A stretch of DNA of 57,886 nucleotides from Saccoglossus kowalevskii (Eukaryota; Hemichordata; Enteropneusta; Harrimaniidae). The notes beneath the pieces are model-generated. The model was not told the origin of the DNA, searched no databases, and saw only the letters and a program-made list of their open reading frames with translations. The first letter of the stretch is position 1, and each line of letters opens with the position of its first letter. Below are positions 1 through 14,216 of this stretch, piece after piece. The stretch is from positions 101,502 to 159,387 of the forward strand of contig NW_003143794.1 in the NCBI RefSeq assembly GCF_000003605.2, given 5' to 3'. Position numbers and translations under genes: made by a program.

Positions 1-30
1 AGCCCCCCCCCCCCTCTGGATCCGCCACTG
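1..30 (-). mobile_element. hAT-type terminal inverted repeat (element cut off by window edge)
   Basis: Read on the minus strand the first 30 bases begin CAGTGGCGGATCCAG and continue into a poly-G run. CAG(T)GGCGGATCCAG followed by G-rich sequence is a terminus I know from hAT-type elements and their short derivatives in many invertebrate genomes. The element would extend left of the window, so its other end, its size and its 8-bp target duplication cannot be checked. The bases just outside the end (31-38) read cccaatct. The family call is recognition from memory, not a database match. Confidence 0.5.
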
Positions 31-419
31 CCCAATCTTCTATGAATTTTTCATAATTTAGCTAATTCAGTCCAGCGGTTAGATAGGGTATTTATTAGAG
101 ACGCCCGGAGAACCAAAATTTGGGACGTGAATCGCTCCGGCGACGAAAAATCGGCGAAAATAGCCAAGGGGGTGAGAGACTGCATTTCAAAAACATATTT
201 TATATACAGTGTATATAATAATACCCTAAACATTAAATCAAAGTATCTTACTTAATATCCATTCTGGCACGTGCGCTGTCTATTTCGGATGGCTAAAATT
301 CCTTCAAAACCCTGAAAGCAACCCCAAAAGCAACAGCTGGGGGCAGCACCAGTGCAACGAACGACAACTTGTTATGCGCAGTATCGTTGCGCAATAATTT
401 CAGTGACGTCATCTATGTG

Positions 420-549
420 ATATACCCATCTAACATTCACTTTTCGGGCATTATACCATGTAATATCAATTTTTATTCAATGTCATATACCCATGTAACA
501 TCCACTTTTCGGGCAATATACCATGTAATATCAATTTTTATTCAATGTC
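420..549. repeat. Two-copy tandem repeat, 65-bp unit
   Basis: The segment beginning tatacccat at 421 recurs at 486 with only a few substitutions, and both copies end in the same Caatttttattcaatgtca-type tail. The period is 65 bp. A 93-codon plus-strand ORF crosses it, but the ORF is only the repeat read through and shows no family features. Confidence 0.85.
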
Positions 550-650
550 ATGTGACCGAGTCTCAACCAATCACATCATGCGTAACAGCAGTGAGATGTG
601 ATAAATGTAAAATACTTTCTGGCTGCTCCTGCCCTCTGAACTTATACTAG

Positions 651-1304
651 TATCAGGGGTAAATTCTTCTTCTCTCGGGTTCTCCACACTTGTCAGGAGG
701 GATCTCGTCTCGTCTCTATATCTCGTCCCCTTGAGGTACGGGATTGGGGAAGTCACTTAAACCTTACAGTCAAATAAGACACACACAACGAAATACGGTT
801 CAACTCTCGTCTTAGTCGATCAGTCGAGCACTCTTTAAGACACAGCGCCCTGGGGAAAAATCCCCAAGACTATCGCAAGGCTGACCCAAGACTCTGTCCA
901 AGACTGTGTCAAGACTCTCTAGGACTGGACTCTCGACTGCCTCTCGTGGAGTACTCGCCAAGACCAACTCAAAACTCTCTTTATTCATTTTCAAAACCTT
1001 AACCAATTACAATGCAGTAAAAAGACTCTAGGGCGTAACCTTCAATCATAAAGCCAATCACACTAAGTACTGAATACGTCATATCTTTTGATTAATCGTT
1101 CACTACATTAATAACTACGAATACCAACTGTCAGAAATAATAGTCTGAATAGCTACGGTTATCTCGTAATTAGTTCCAAATCACTGAGACAAGTTCCGTC
1201 CAAAACTTCAAATAGGCCTAAACGATGACAGACATAACACAGCAATTCGCTCGTAATCAGCTAATTAAGTCGATCAACAGATACGCAAAAACAAATTCAT
1301 GACA
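651..1304 (-). mobile_element. Solo LTR of an LTR retrotransposon, copy 1
   Basis: Read on the minus strand the element starts TGTCATGAAT at 1304 and ends CCCTGATA at 651. It is bounded by a 4-bp direct repeat CTAG (647-650 and 1305-1308). It aligns over its length with the plus-strand copy at 52916-53527, which has the same ends and its own 4-bp target duplication. It also aligns with the start of the copy at 16651. An AATAAA polyadenylation signal lies inside on the minus strand (980-985), as expected for an LTR. There is no internal region, primer-binding site or second LTR on either side, so I read it as a solo LTR left by LTR-LTR recombination. A 64-codon minus ORF inside it is LTR sequence and not a gene. 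The 4-bp duplication would suit a Ty3/gypsy-like element, but the family is not proven. Confidence 0.8.
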
Positions 1305-1308
1305 CTAG

Positions 1309-4300
1309 TAATAGTTCCGAAGCACATAGGGAAGGTAATGAGTTTGATGTATATGTCCATGTAGGTAAAATAACTTCTGAGCGAATAGTTATTAAATTTA
1401 GTACACAGGTGCGTTGGGGTAATACGCAGACATGATTATTTTGGGGGCCATGTCCGTGCATATTAAGTACAAGTCGTTTATCACAACTCGTGGATATTAG
1501 ATATCATGCACAGTTAACTTAGCTGTTATTTGGGCATCAGAATTCTACAATTAGAGCCCATATACGACACAGCACAGTAAAGTCATAACATTCAAAATAA
1601 CACAAACATTTTCGTCGATTACCAAATCTCGGAAACATGCCGAATGTCTTCAATTGTTGTACAATTTAGTTAAATGATTAGATTTAATATACACTATATC
1701 TGAAAATGCAATCATGATGTACACCACATTAATTTCAGAGCTCTATTATAAATGGAACATACTATGTGTTCAAAATTGACAACCCGAAACAAAATATGAA
1801 GACGAGATTTGTTAAATTTACCTATTCTGAAGATTTGTCTACCTGAATGAATGAAAAAATGAACAACATATTTTAGTGCGAACAAAAACAAAATAGAAGT
1901 TTGAAAAAAGGTTAAACTACGTCGCTGTTAATGTTATGTTTCTAGATTTTTCAAGAAAAAAAATTGGGTGTCCTATTCGATTTCTATTTTGATTTTGATA
2001 TTTCACAAACAGTTTGCATCTAACGTATCACTGATTTTCAATTTATGTGAATTCATTTTATGTGGTTCAATTCAATTGTTCTATAAAGAATAATTACTGT
2101 GAAATTTATTTTGTGAAAACCTATACTATATTTGAAGTCAAAGTCATATACACGTATATACTGTGTAGATGATATTGACACTATACTCAGGCTATTTTCC
2201 GCTCACTGCGAGATCCCGGGTTATGCGTGAAATTGAACATAAAATCAGGTTACAGCGTCACAATGGCGTCAAAACATCGCGTGTGATTTTGACAGACGCG
2301 AAACTATTTTGTGGTTATTTACACACTCAATAATGTGCCATACACACTTGAAGATGGTAAATTTTGATTAAATAAGGGTATTTCAACGACATACTCCTCT
2401 TTCAAAGTCAAGCATTTAGACATTAAACTAATAACAAGTAGCAATTCATTCGATTTCCGCGGCAGTCATCCGAGGGCTGGCAGTGAACGGGAAATCATCC
2501 ATTCGGATGAAGTAATCTGCTCAGCATATTTTCACCCACATTGACATTCAGGGGATGTGTTTATCATGTATGAGCCCTTACTTGTACCGCTACACAATAC
2601 TCTGTCGTCACTGACAACATTGCAATATCTCCATTTACAGGCCGGTGCCATTCCTCGGCCGACTGTTGGTGGCGTCCCTAACCAGTGTAGTCAAGTATAA
2701 TAGAGCACGCGCATTTCGTTTCCACGGCAACGGAATCCGAGAATCAGGCTTTGAATCAAATTGTTGTAAAACATGTAGTCAATCAGGCACGGAAGTCAAT
2801 CTATAATTCTCATTAGGAGCAACTCATTAATAGAGTCACTCTGAAAGGAAATTGTGATTAAAATTATAATGGCCGTACGGTGACAGAGAAGCAATCGGTC
2901 CGAATATAAGACCTACTGTGACAAAATTGCTACATCTCTACCGGCTGTGCAAGGAAGGCGTGTTTGGACTTATATATGATTAGGATGAAAACCCTTTGTC
3001 AAATTGATTGAAATATTATACAGAGTGGCGTCCTTCACTGACAATTCCCGTACTTAATATGATTGCTTAAAGAAACGCGAGTGTTCTATTTAATTGCAAA
3101 AGCGAATCGTTTATTATTTATAATTTGTACCCACTGCAATTGTAGATATCCTCGCCACGTCACGCGTTCAGGTAAGTTTAATTCACATCAATCATTACAC
3201 GACGGCCTTATGGTGATCGTCAGTTATTTTGTTTGATAAATCAAATGGAAAAATGAGAGGCATATAACCAAAATTTTGCGGGCAAGGAAACCCTAGTGTA
3301 AATTATTTTGTAGATATACTAATAAATCTATACTTTCCATCTAATTCAAAAACGCAGGTACTGTGTTTTAACGGACGCAAAATTAGAAACGTTTAATGTC
3401 GATATGATGTGTGTGTAGGGGGGGGGAGTGGCCGCGGAAGAAGATAAATAACACTTTTAATCCCGTGATCGGATTAAAATTCTAACCTTGCACACTACCT
3501 AAAAAAATACGTGCAATCGCCGAAAGGCGTACAGATGTGTCCTTGACATTCTTCTGCGTCACTATGTTTATTTACACAGTCGTGACGGGTGTGTAGGTAC
3601 AAACACGAGTGACTTTGCAATGGTGTACTTGTCTGAACAATACCACGCACAACTTGAAGGGCTGTACTTTAGTTCGATGACCTTGTAGTGGGAAGATTGT
3701 ATTTAATATATATATATATATATAAGTAGACAGACAGAGCGTGTTGAATATAATTAAGTAACAGAGCACGACTTATATAATTATTGTAAAATAATTTATT
3801 TCAACTAAAATTCTAATAAGATGCTATAAATTTACAATGTATATATACGGTAGAGTAAGTATAAACAGTTTATTTGCTTTTTTTAAAATATAGTACAATA
3901 GTTCGAATAAAACACGCATAATTATCTCCCTGACCCATCAGAATTACACCGTGCATTTACAAGTACAGTGTGACGTTAAACTATCTGATGTAATCAGTTT
4001 ATCAGATGGCAACTAGAAAAAAAAACACGTTTAATAATCCCCGACTAATATGATTGATAGCATGAATACTTATTGCAAACATTTCTCATAATAGTGCACC
4101 TCTTCAACACATTCAAGATGTAGATTGTAATCGAAATTGCAGTTCAGAAATGCGTTAAAGAAGGAATGTGAGAAAAATCAATCACTCTTTCATATTGACA
4201 GCCCCGTTGCAATTTACTAAGGCGACCGAATGGAGCATAACGGTCCGGGCATGTTATTGGTTATATCATTGAAATGAACCTGACTCGAGTTGCGTATTAT

Positions 4301-4456
4301 CAATCAAATACATGTGCGTAATGATGAAGTGGTATAACACCTAGGTATACGTTCCGAAAGAAGTGTTTATATTATACAGATCATAATACTTTCGAAGGTA
4401 ACACAGATGTTGTCAGTAATTTAAATATATTAAATGACCTCAAATATGTAAAAGTA
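1309..4456. other. Intergenic spacer downstream of globin A
   Basis: No coding region was recognised. ORFs are short and lack family features. It holds a short G run (about 3418-3427), a (TA)n microsatellite at 3703-3724, an X-box-like palindrome at 2718-2731, and a minus-strand AATAAA at 3869-3874 that could serve as a distal polyadenylation signal for globin A. The link to globin A is weak because the 3' untranslated region would be almost 600 bases long. Confidence 0.5.
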
Positions 4457-5681
4457 CTACGAATTCTTCTTTTGTACTTGCTGTAGTTTTGTATGGTATC
4501 CATACCGCATAAGGTAGCCAATGTACTTGAATAACTGCGTCCACGCTTCTTCCACGTTAGCCGTCCAGTGTGTATGCAGGGTCGGCTTGATAGCGAAGAC
4601 AAACTGCCTGCCGAATAACTAAATAACAACGGAAAATAATGATCATATACGTTACATGAAATAACATGCTGTGTTGATGAAAATGTCATGTTAGCGGAGA
4701 TACACTGTGTGCTAATATATGGGGCCTACCTAATGACAAGAAGCATTTTATTGTATAGTGTTGTGTACCAAATACAAATCTAAGAAAAAAAAAACAAGCT
4801 ATGTGTTTATCGTACTCTAATGATTGTGTATAATGTTTTCACTACTTTGGCTAGCTAGTAATTGCAATACTTACATCGATAAAAGGAATGTGTACGTCAT
4901 ATCCCAGGTGACGTTTACCGAGATCCACAACCATTTGGTCAATTTTCTCGTCTTCAAAGCCCATACTTGATATGATCTTCTCGACCAAACCCATAACGCG
5001 GATACCATGTTCTTGCAGTTTTTCGTTGTACCTGAGCTCTTCCGTTTTCATATCACGACTGTCAGCGCCGACAAAAAACTCCTTAATTTCCGGATTGTGT
5101 TCGAACAACCTAGCGGAGATGAACAGTATTTTAATTGCAAAAGAAACCTAGCCAACGTTGTATGTTAGTTTATATCCACTGATGGGAAAAGGGCATTTTT
5201 ATACCCGTTAAAAACATTTGAAAGACACATCTAAAGATACGGATACAACAAATATAACCAAAGTGACTACAGTGTTGTATAGGAAACGACGTAACACATT
5301 GCGCGGTATTATCTCAATCCATGTTTGCTTTCTGTTTTGAAGATGCAACTGTACACAGCGCTCATACTACATAAGTGTATAATTGGTGTAGTGACATATT
5401 CGCGCGAATTCCATGTATATATATATTTCAGGTCCGAAAATAAAACTAAAAAATGAAAATGAATTTCAACATAACATAACAAAGAACAGCATGTATACTA
5501 TAGTATTTAAAATATTTCAAAATAAAATAAAGATTTACCCCATGAACATCAGCATTCCAATTCTCTCTAAATCGGCGTGTAAATTTTGCCACGTTTGTAT
5601 CAGCGTGTCCTTCTGTTCCTTTGTCAGCTCTGGCTTTTCTTCCACTACATTGCCATTTATTTTGGAGCTTCCGCATCCCAT
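4457..5681 (-). CDS. Globin A: globin X-like, MGC acylation motif, three exons
   Basis: Heme-binding globin of 179 residues, spliced from exon 1 (5681-5539), exon 2 (5109-4875) and exon 3 (4618-4457, stop TAG). Donors are GTAAAT and GTAAGT; acceptors are CTAG and TTTAG. Intron 1 (429 bp) splits a Gly codon after two bases (B12.2 position). Intron 2 (256 bp) is phase 0 after PFID (G7.0 position). Both are ancestral globin introns. CD1 Phe60, distal His82 in LQEHG and proximal His115 in LGKRH are present, so six-coordinate heme iron is plausible. The start MGCGSSK fits N-myristoylation at Gly2 and palmitoylation at Cys3, as known for membrane-bound globin X. I chose this ATG because the motif begins there and the globin fold starts about 18 residues later. 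The reading frame stays open for 64 more codons to another ATG at 5873, so a longer non-acylated form is possible. The exact physiological role is unknown; globin X proteins are proposed to act in redox or nitrite chemistry at membranes. Confidence 0.93.
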
Positions 5682-6005
5682 TGCGTTATACACGGTTAAC
5701 AGAAATAATCCTGCAGGGTATATGGTATAATTATGAATGGTTAATTTCCTCTTCCGTGTTCGGAATGTTCGTGTAGAAGAATGTTCGTAGAGTTTTTTTT
5801 CCCAGCCAAGATTCGAAATAGCTTCGAAGTTGTCAAGAGTGGACGATGATAATCTACTAGTAAATCTGCTCATTAAGGGTTGTACAGCGTAACAAACAGG
5901 ATGTTTCGCGATTCATCACTGTCATATGCACTGTCTGAGAGTCTCTGAGAAGAGCCGCTTTTTACCTTAACCAATCAAGACACGCCTATTATAATGCAGG
6001 GACTG

Positions 6006-6012
6006 ATTTATA
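6006..6012 (-). promoter_or_regulatory. Possible TATA box upstream of globin A
   Basis: The minus strand reads TATAAAT about 325 bases upstream of the globin A start codon, with a CCAAT motif about 20 bases further upstream (near 6031-6036). A CTGCAG acceptor-like site at about 5711-5716 would allow a 5' untranslated intron between it and the ATG. This is motif matching in AT-rich DNA and could be chance. Confidence 0.2.
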
Positions 6013-6049
6013 TGGCATTTTTCCTGCCCATTGGAATCATAATCCTGCA

Positions 6050-9000
6050 GATAGCACGCATTATACTAATTCGTTGATATGTTTCCATGGTGACACTTCT
6101 AGTTTGCCACAGGGAGCAGGTGGCAATCTCGCTTTAATTTCCATGGCAAAAAAAGCTTTCTTATTTACCCCCCCCTCTTCTCCGTTTGGAATCGCATCGT
6201 TGTCAATATGAATCTCGCAATGCTGTTCAATCCTACCACGCAATGGAAATTGATATACAATCCCTACATACACCTTTCAGACACTGTACGTACTTTGCAG
6301 ACGACAATCTCATGTGTGTTTCCTCTTTTGAAAGAACACAGCTTTACAGAACATGTTGCCATATACAGATGTAGATATCATTGAAATGTACATGTTAGAC
6401 CGGTCAATCTAGAAAACGTTTAACGAGTTGGACGAAACACATACATTGACGATCAATGTATGTAGATGAAAATAATGAATTTTAAGAAGATCGAATCGCT
6501 TCTGACCTTATGAACTTGTTGTTATAGACCGGCATTTTCGGGCTGTTACAATGGTTGTGGATTTCATTGTAAGGTAGTGAATTTACTGGAACAACACTAT
6601 TAGTCCATGCACTATATTAAAAAAACATAGTTTTTAGAAAGGGGAGACAACAACTGGATATATTTTTGACGAGCGTTAAACAGTTATTGCATAGTGTTAA
6701 TGCTAACTATAAATTATAACTAAAAAGAAACATCCACGTATGAGCAAGGAAACCAAGCAATAATGTTGAATCAAGGTTAGTCTGGACCATTCTATTCAAC
6801 ATTGACCAATTCTCTTAAATTTAGTTACTACTTCTCAAAACAAAATGTTACAATATTATTGTATTCATTGGATAGTTCATACACGAAAACACATTTTTTG
6901 CCCATTTCAAAATAACCACTAACATATCCATGCACATCAAACCAAAAAAATGTAAATGAGTTTGTATAACGGAACCACATTCAATGGTTACTCAATATGT
7001 AACCTGACATGCCATTGCCTGACACACTGTATCCGTTCAACTTTCAATCAAGTTTATAATCTTGTTTTTGTTTGGAAATGTACAGTTACTTGTTTTTGTA
7101 ATTAAATTGAGATGGGGTCCATATTACAATCATGATTACATTCACAGAACAATTTTATATAACCGTTATTTTATTCCTCGTCATCTAAATATGTTGAATA
7201 TTTGTTTATTATCAAGTAGGTTAAGTTTTGTCGACGTAAGTTTGTTTGTTTGTCCACGAAATGTTCAAGAGAGATTGACGCAAGCAGCATTCCATTAAAT
7301 GTTAGTAAAGATGGTAAATAATTTGTTTCCATTTATGACTCAAACTGTTATGGATGGATTCTCATGCAATTGTTATGAGGTATAGTCCTTGACATGGACC
7401 AATCGATTCGATTTTGATGGGCGATGCAGATCTGGTTGCTATGAAAATATTTTCGGAAATATTTTTTTTTTGATATCTCAACAATTTGAAAATTGGTTCT
7501 CATCAGGAGTAAAAATTGTATCAATTAGTTAAATGTTCGTAGAGTTATGGAGTCCATTTTCAAAGATGCTATCATATTTGCAGATAGATCCATTGTCTGA
7601 TTTGTTCTCGCCTCAATGTGGTCTTTCTTTTCAAGAAAAAATTCGAAGCTTATGTGAGTGTATGATATATTTAGTGTCACGAGAACCCATAGCGATACAA
7701 TAGAGTAGAGATATATTAGTTAGTATATTTTAATTTACATATATAGGAGAAATTTGCACATTCGGAGTGCCTTCTATTTTATTTATTTCACAGTAACTAA
7801 AATCCCGAAAATACAATGCATTCTTTAAAAGAATAGTGACACATTAATAGAAGCCAATGACCTTTCTATCACGCCTGATAATATACTTGACACGATAATA
7901 AATTCAGTTTATAATGAAGAATTACTCCCAATTAATTATTGTTACCCGTTCTAATATCGATACAGCAATAAATAACCCTCATTGCATTGTTTGCAATACC
8001 CGGACATACTCCGAAAAAACAACGTTGTGAATACTGAGTTTTAAAACAGTAAAATTACCTTGCACGTTATTAGTTCTGAATTGGCATGTGATGGCATATG
8101 GTTTCCTCAACGTATTAAAAAGCTTCACAGATATGAACCCATAGAAATTGGATTCCATTCGAAACGAATACTATACAATTTTTCAAACAAGGCGCAAACC
8201 ATCATAAATACAACGTAAATAACAATGTTTTCTAATAATAATTGCCTTGTAAACATCCTTCAATAAAAACAAGATAAGATTTGACGCACACAATCTCCCG
8301 TTCTAACTCGTACAATAATTTCACGGTGATACAATGGTTTATACAATATTATTGCAAACACTGTAGCAATATCAGACAGGATACACACACACATATGTTT
8401 TTTCAACTTTAGTACGATCAACACTATTAAAAAGAAAAAGGAACCTTACTTGGCACGCTTCCAACAATTAGGGTATAGTCCTTACTTTAATAATCTAGTA
8501 TACATAGCAGAATGGTCATCAAATCAGTAGTAGGTTTAAAAAAACTAGGTAGGTCATCACATTCTATGGTTTTACTAGCGCCACGCTAATTTAAACACTG
8601 AAATTAGTGCTACTATTCACGACGTTCGAAACAAGTCGTTATCAGTTTTCTACTTAAAACAAATCACCAAGAAGACGGCTTTGTCTGCGTCAATTATGAC
8701 TTTAACATCTTGTTCAGTTATGAATGTCGAATAACTCTATTTCCGCTTCTTAGTTCTTAGTAACGATCATAATCTTTTAGGCTTTACATTCATATCCTCT
8801 ACTAAACAGTTTATGTAATCTAATTGTTTGTGATAAGAAATTCAAAATCTGCCCGACACACAGTTAGAAATTCCTGTTTAACGCAGATTAGTTTGCTCCA
8901 GTAAAATCAGGAAAACCTTCTTTTTTCTTAACACTCAATCATTTCAACATTTTGGTCATAACAACTGGAAATAAGACAAAATGGATTCCCAGTTCACCTT

Positions 9001-12000
9001 CCTAAGTTTCTGTCCATTCAAATTGCCAACATATAAACACGCAACATGTGACATTCGATTACATAAGTACTACTGTTGGCAGACAGGAAATAGCGTGTAA
9101 TAACCTCGGGCATGAGAAAGCCAACCCTCGAACTTCAACCTTCAAACTTACATACAAAGCAGATGCAGTTAATGAGTTAAACACATAATCTTAAAAGCGT
9201 TCTATAATCTGATTGTTTCTTTTATGGATTGATGGTTTATAGAAAATATCCATATAATACAGGCTACGATATACCCTTTTTAAACGTCGAATCCAGAGAA
9301 TTTCACAATCTGTCTCAAGTACTTCCTGCGTTCTACATAATAAATGCTTTTATGCTTTCAGACTCTATGTATTGTATTGATGATTCTTGAAAAAACGTTG
9401 ACGGGAGAGATATCAATTTCATAAATTGAAAAATGATATCTGCACTAATGTTAGTTTGTACGTTGAACCGCGGTTTCCATGTGTTTACAGGGGAAAGATG
9501 GCGAAAGATCAAAATCTAGGATTAGGTATCTGGGCGAAGTGCCACGCGAAATGGCTCTTTTTTAAAATGGAATTCATTATTTGTTTTTTTGTGTACAATC
9601 ATTAACGTTAGTTGAATACAATTTCGATGTCAGTTTACTTGTACTGCAAGGTTTGATCAAAAACAGCTATGCGATACTACAAATCAAACTTAAGTAAACC
9701 ACCGTCCTACCATATAATTGATCTAGAACAGAAGCAGCCATATGGTCTCTAATCAGCGAACAGCTACAACTTTGATACGAGATCCGGACAACATATGCAT
9801 TTCACTTTTACGAGATCGAAAACTCGCATGTATTATGGGGAATATTAGTACAAGTCATAGTACTTATGATATGCTCAATTTAAAAGGATTACTTGACAAT
9901 GTGCTTTCGATGGAAAATAAGAAAAAATAGAAGTCCCTCGTGAATTAACTTTTGTTAATCACTATCAAAAAGTATGAACGTCTAAAGAATTTGTACCAGG
10001 TATTGCGTCATAATTGTAAGGAAGACTGTTTAATTAATTAGAGTACATTTACCAATGTAGTAGACACTGAGATCTCCCCTCTTCCCCTCTTCCCCTCTCC
10101 CGAAATGCATGTTAACAAATATAATACAATAATTCTTTCAATCACACAATGCACCACACCATGCAAGTTCTTCCTGTGAATTTTTCCCGATATTTTATGC
10201 AGAAAAACACGTAACTAACTTAAGCTTCTTAGTTGTATAGCATTTTCTTTTAATTGTTTCAAAATTATATAGTATTTTCTCCTGCAGAAAATAATTCTGC
10301 TATCCTAATTTTGAATTATATGATAACATAAAAAAAATCGTTTATGAATAACAGCATTATTTTTTCACTAAATTGAAATTATATATTACGTAGGGTGTAC
10401 TCATGGAAAAAAGATTGTCCAGGACTGTAGTACATAAAGGCAGGGTTTATGTTGAAATTTACAATCACAATGACTGAAACATAATAACATTAAACACGTC
10501 GGCTCGAGCGATTGTTCCCCTACAAGTTTCACGTCAAATTTGTTTGAAATCGACGATAAAAAACTTGACGCGTGATTTCATAGTTATTTCAGTTAATCTG
10601 AAACGTTATTGTAGTTGCATGCAACAAATCACACTTACCGATAAATGTGGAAGTTATCGTATCCCAAACGTTCAGTTGAGTCTCGCTTTCTCATAAAATT
10701 GTGTTCATAGTAAAAAAGTGTCATCTATTCCAGCACTGACAGACTGTTGTCATATTCGCGTTTTTTTTTGTAAAATAAAATAAACAGTGAAAATAAACGT
10801 CAACGTTGCTTGTTGATTGTGCTTAAGTGGACGATTGGCAAGTAAACTGACGTGGTCACGATCGACATTATGGAACAGCTGTCTCATTTAATATTATTAT
10901 TAGTAAATAAAATAAAATCTTCACATTTTTTGGCCGAGAAAAAACACACACTCAATAAGAGTGGAAATTTCTTCATCACGAATCACCCAAAGCAAAATGA
11001 TAACTTTCAACTGATCTTAATATCGTGATTGTGTATGTCGTGCCATAGAGTAAACCAAATATGCTAACAATGATCGTATATATTCGTGATGTAACAAAAC
11101 CATAAAAAAAATTACTGAGAAAATGTACACCCGAAATTGGCATTGACTTCGAGCGACCTTCGAATGGCGGATTAGGAATTCAAGCTAGGCAGCGACTGTA
11201 TACAACGGAAATCAGATTGAAGATGGACATCGTTTTTGCTATTAAGTTTACTACTCCTTAATTTTTAGTAATTAAATTCGATGATATACATGGCACTTTC
11301 TCTCGACATGCGTCACATTTACTGGTAACCGTAGTCATTCTATGATAGAGTGCCTCCTAAACCTTTTTTTACAATGCCGTTATTTGTCGCTTCCTTAACC
11401 TGACAACACTGACGTATTTCCACGTAGATTGTCGTCTTGGCTCACACCTCATAATAGAGCAATCAAATATGTGTATCATTTCCAAGTAAATTATAATAAT
11501 CACCATCGAGGTTGATGCCTTGCAAAAACGTAATCAGCTCCAGACGTCATGCATCTTTAGATTGACAGATGTGTTTTCTTGAATGACTGATACGTATGTC
11601 CGCCTACATAACTATGACATATTCGCATTTCCCGTGCCAACAAAAGACTTTTAATTTTGCAAACACAAAACGGATAAACGAACAAAAAAATACAACACAA
11701 CTTTTACTGTGAATAACCACCTAAGATACACTCAATCCTATACTTATTTAAATATTGGAGTAATGTTGCATAAGGGGGCTTTCTGACACAAACATGTATA
11801 TATACAATTGTATTACTAGCTAAGCATTGTTTACGTTAATTCAGGAAGTGTGCGAGTAGACAACATGATGATGTGCAATTATTTAAACGACAAAATGGTT
11901 TACGTTTCTATTGTGTCCTTTGGAAAATCTTTTAAATACATTTCAAAATTACGCAACGGTTACTAGTACCGAAACTTCGGCAACTGTATGCGAGAATAAC

Positions 12001-14216
12001 AAATACACAAAAAATCGACGTGCTCAACTTACTGATACGAACAGGCAGGGAAATGATCCCCCGATTATGAATCAGATTTAGTAAACGAGTTATGCATTGA
12101 AGTTATTGACAAAAAAATGAGCACGCGCTTGATAGTGTATCACTGGAGATCATGATTAATTGGAGATCTTCTCCTTATTTTATTGTACAAATTCACTTTA
12201 CTGTTTGGGTCATATTACGCTGTTTGACCCTATATTCTCAGATCTAGGTCTCATATCACTGCGGTGATCCGAAGAGTTAATACTGCATTTTTAGTTTAAA
12301 AAATAATGATCGATACTTGTCATGATGCATGACTAATGGTCACATATTATTCCATGTAAGTGCTCAATTTATTTGACAATCGATCTCAAATCCAATCAGC
12401 AAATACGTTGATTGAATATATATTTTTTTATCTTAACGCCGCATACGTCGCATTGAGCACAGTATCCTTGAGAATTCAAGAAACGCTGTTAACTCCTGTT
12501 CCCCCGTAGTATAACAACCAACGAACGTAATTAGTTAATTATATTAACTATTAGTGATGATGACCGGTAGAGGTTGGAGTAGAATCGTGTATTTTCGCTT
12601 CAAGTTTTTTTTTAACATTTGCATTTATTTTTAAATAAAATAATTACAACATTAAATATATTCATAAAACCCATAGTTTACATAACACACTATATGATTT
12701 CTTACTTGATCAAAGATATCAACTCCCGTGAGACATGCTGTTCTAGATCACGCGTTTCAAACGCTTATGTCCCCTTATTTTCACGTGTGGTGTGATTAAG
12801 GACATAACGAAAATTCCTAAGTTATATGTTTTATATTTCATAAATATTAGTAATAAATAACTCAAACTTAAACAAATAATGTTGCATGTGGGAAAATTGT
12901 ATTACAATACACATTGGTGACAATAGTATATCTGTCAAATTAAAGGCCCATATAAGGTTTATAATGAACTTTCGACATTATGTTTAATATGTTGCCTATG
13001 TGCGGATACTTTACCCGTTAAAAGTAAAACACCGCGAATATATCAACAAGGATTATTGAAGGGATCCCTTGACATCAGAATAATCTGACAAGACAAATCT
13101 TGTGAATTCCATGAGTTATTAGTACTACCCAGAGTCTTCTGTGGCGCCATCAAATATCTACGAACTCTAGTACATCGAGAGCATTCATAGAGCATGTTGC
13201 AGTCTTGATAACATTATGTGAAATTGTTACTATTCCGACTATTACATATTCCACATAATAGAATGGGGATCATTTTGATTAGTGACAATGAAGAATATGA
13301 ACAGAGCAGTTTTAATACATATATAATAGCCGTTCGTCTTGAGACGCGCGAAAAAAAGCAAATCTGTAAAATTAATTAAATTGAAAAACCACACAAAAAC
13401 GCCACACATTTACATTTCACCATTGTTAATAAATACTCTTTGGTTTTTTTTCAAAGATCCAGGGAAAATATTGCAACGGTCCGCTCGAAGACTTGATGTT
13501 AATATTTACAATCACAAATCATTATGATGAGTAAGAACAATCACTGATTGAGTGACATTGTAACATTCTGCTATATGTACATACGCCAACTAATATGATA
13601 TTTAGACATCATGACAAAGATGTAATGCCAGTCTCAACATGCTTGCATACATAATTAAAATGAACTTGGCATGAACCGTACCGTTACAGGACGCAGGTGG
13701 TAAACCGATTAATCGCATTTAATAAACTCATGTTGGATGTATATTTCCTTGATACACACGTTTAGATATTTTGTCGGATAAATCGGTTAGGACGCATACA
13801 TCCTTTCATCCTTACCCTTCTTTCACACGACTGGATCAATTTTTGTCAACAACAAAATAAAAATAACACTGAACACTTGAGGGCGCACTATAAATCCGCT
13901 GTGAAGCAAATGGTTTGTTGTATTCAACTCATAATATATATATATATACATATAGGATATCTTATGAGTAATTACTATAGAAATTAAAATAATTTGATAT
14001 TGTAGGTAACGAATTTGAGATCTTGTTTGTCATATATATCCGTTCAGCGCGTATTCAAGACATGCCATAGCGTCATGGCTAATTTGCATAAAATTTCGCC
14101 GCTCGTGAACACCGACAATGATAATTTAAAAATATAGGTATTTTTAAGGACATCACTATGTGTACAATTCAGGGATATATAATAACTAAATTTAAAGTCA
14201 ATTTAAGATGTGACCT
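6050..14216. other. Gene-poor spacer, nothing recognised
   Basis: About 8 kb of AT-rich DNA with frequent stops in all frames. It holds an X-box-like palindrome (6081-6094), a pyrimidine tract of CCCCTCTT units (10073-10100) and a (TA)n run (13938-13957). The longest ORFs (for example 62 codons at 9742-9930) show no motif and no splice context that I can use. A careful look for globin exon signatures (EHG, LGRRH and FGQQF equivalents) found none. Confidence 0.5.
10073..10100. repeat. Homopyrimidine tract, CCCCTCTT-type units
   Basis: About three and a half tandem units of CCCCTCTT on the plus strand form a pure pyrimidine/purine mirror-like tract in otherwise AT-rich DNA. Such tracts can adopt triplex structures. 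No function is implied by the context. Confidence 0.7.

Noticed and set aside
812-1006. 64-codon minus ORF with a coding-like composition
   Set aside because: Lies wholly inside LTR copy 1, and the same sequence in copies 2 and 3 has frameshifts, so it is repeat sequence.
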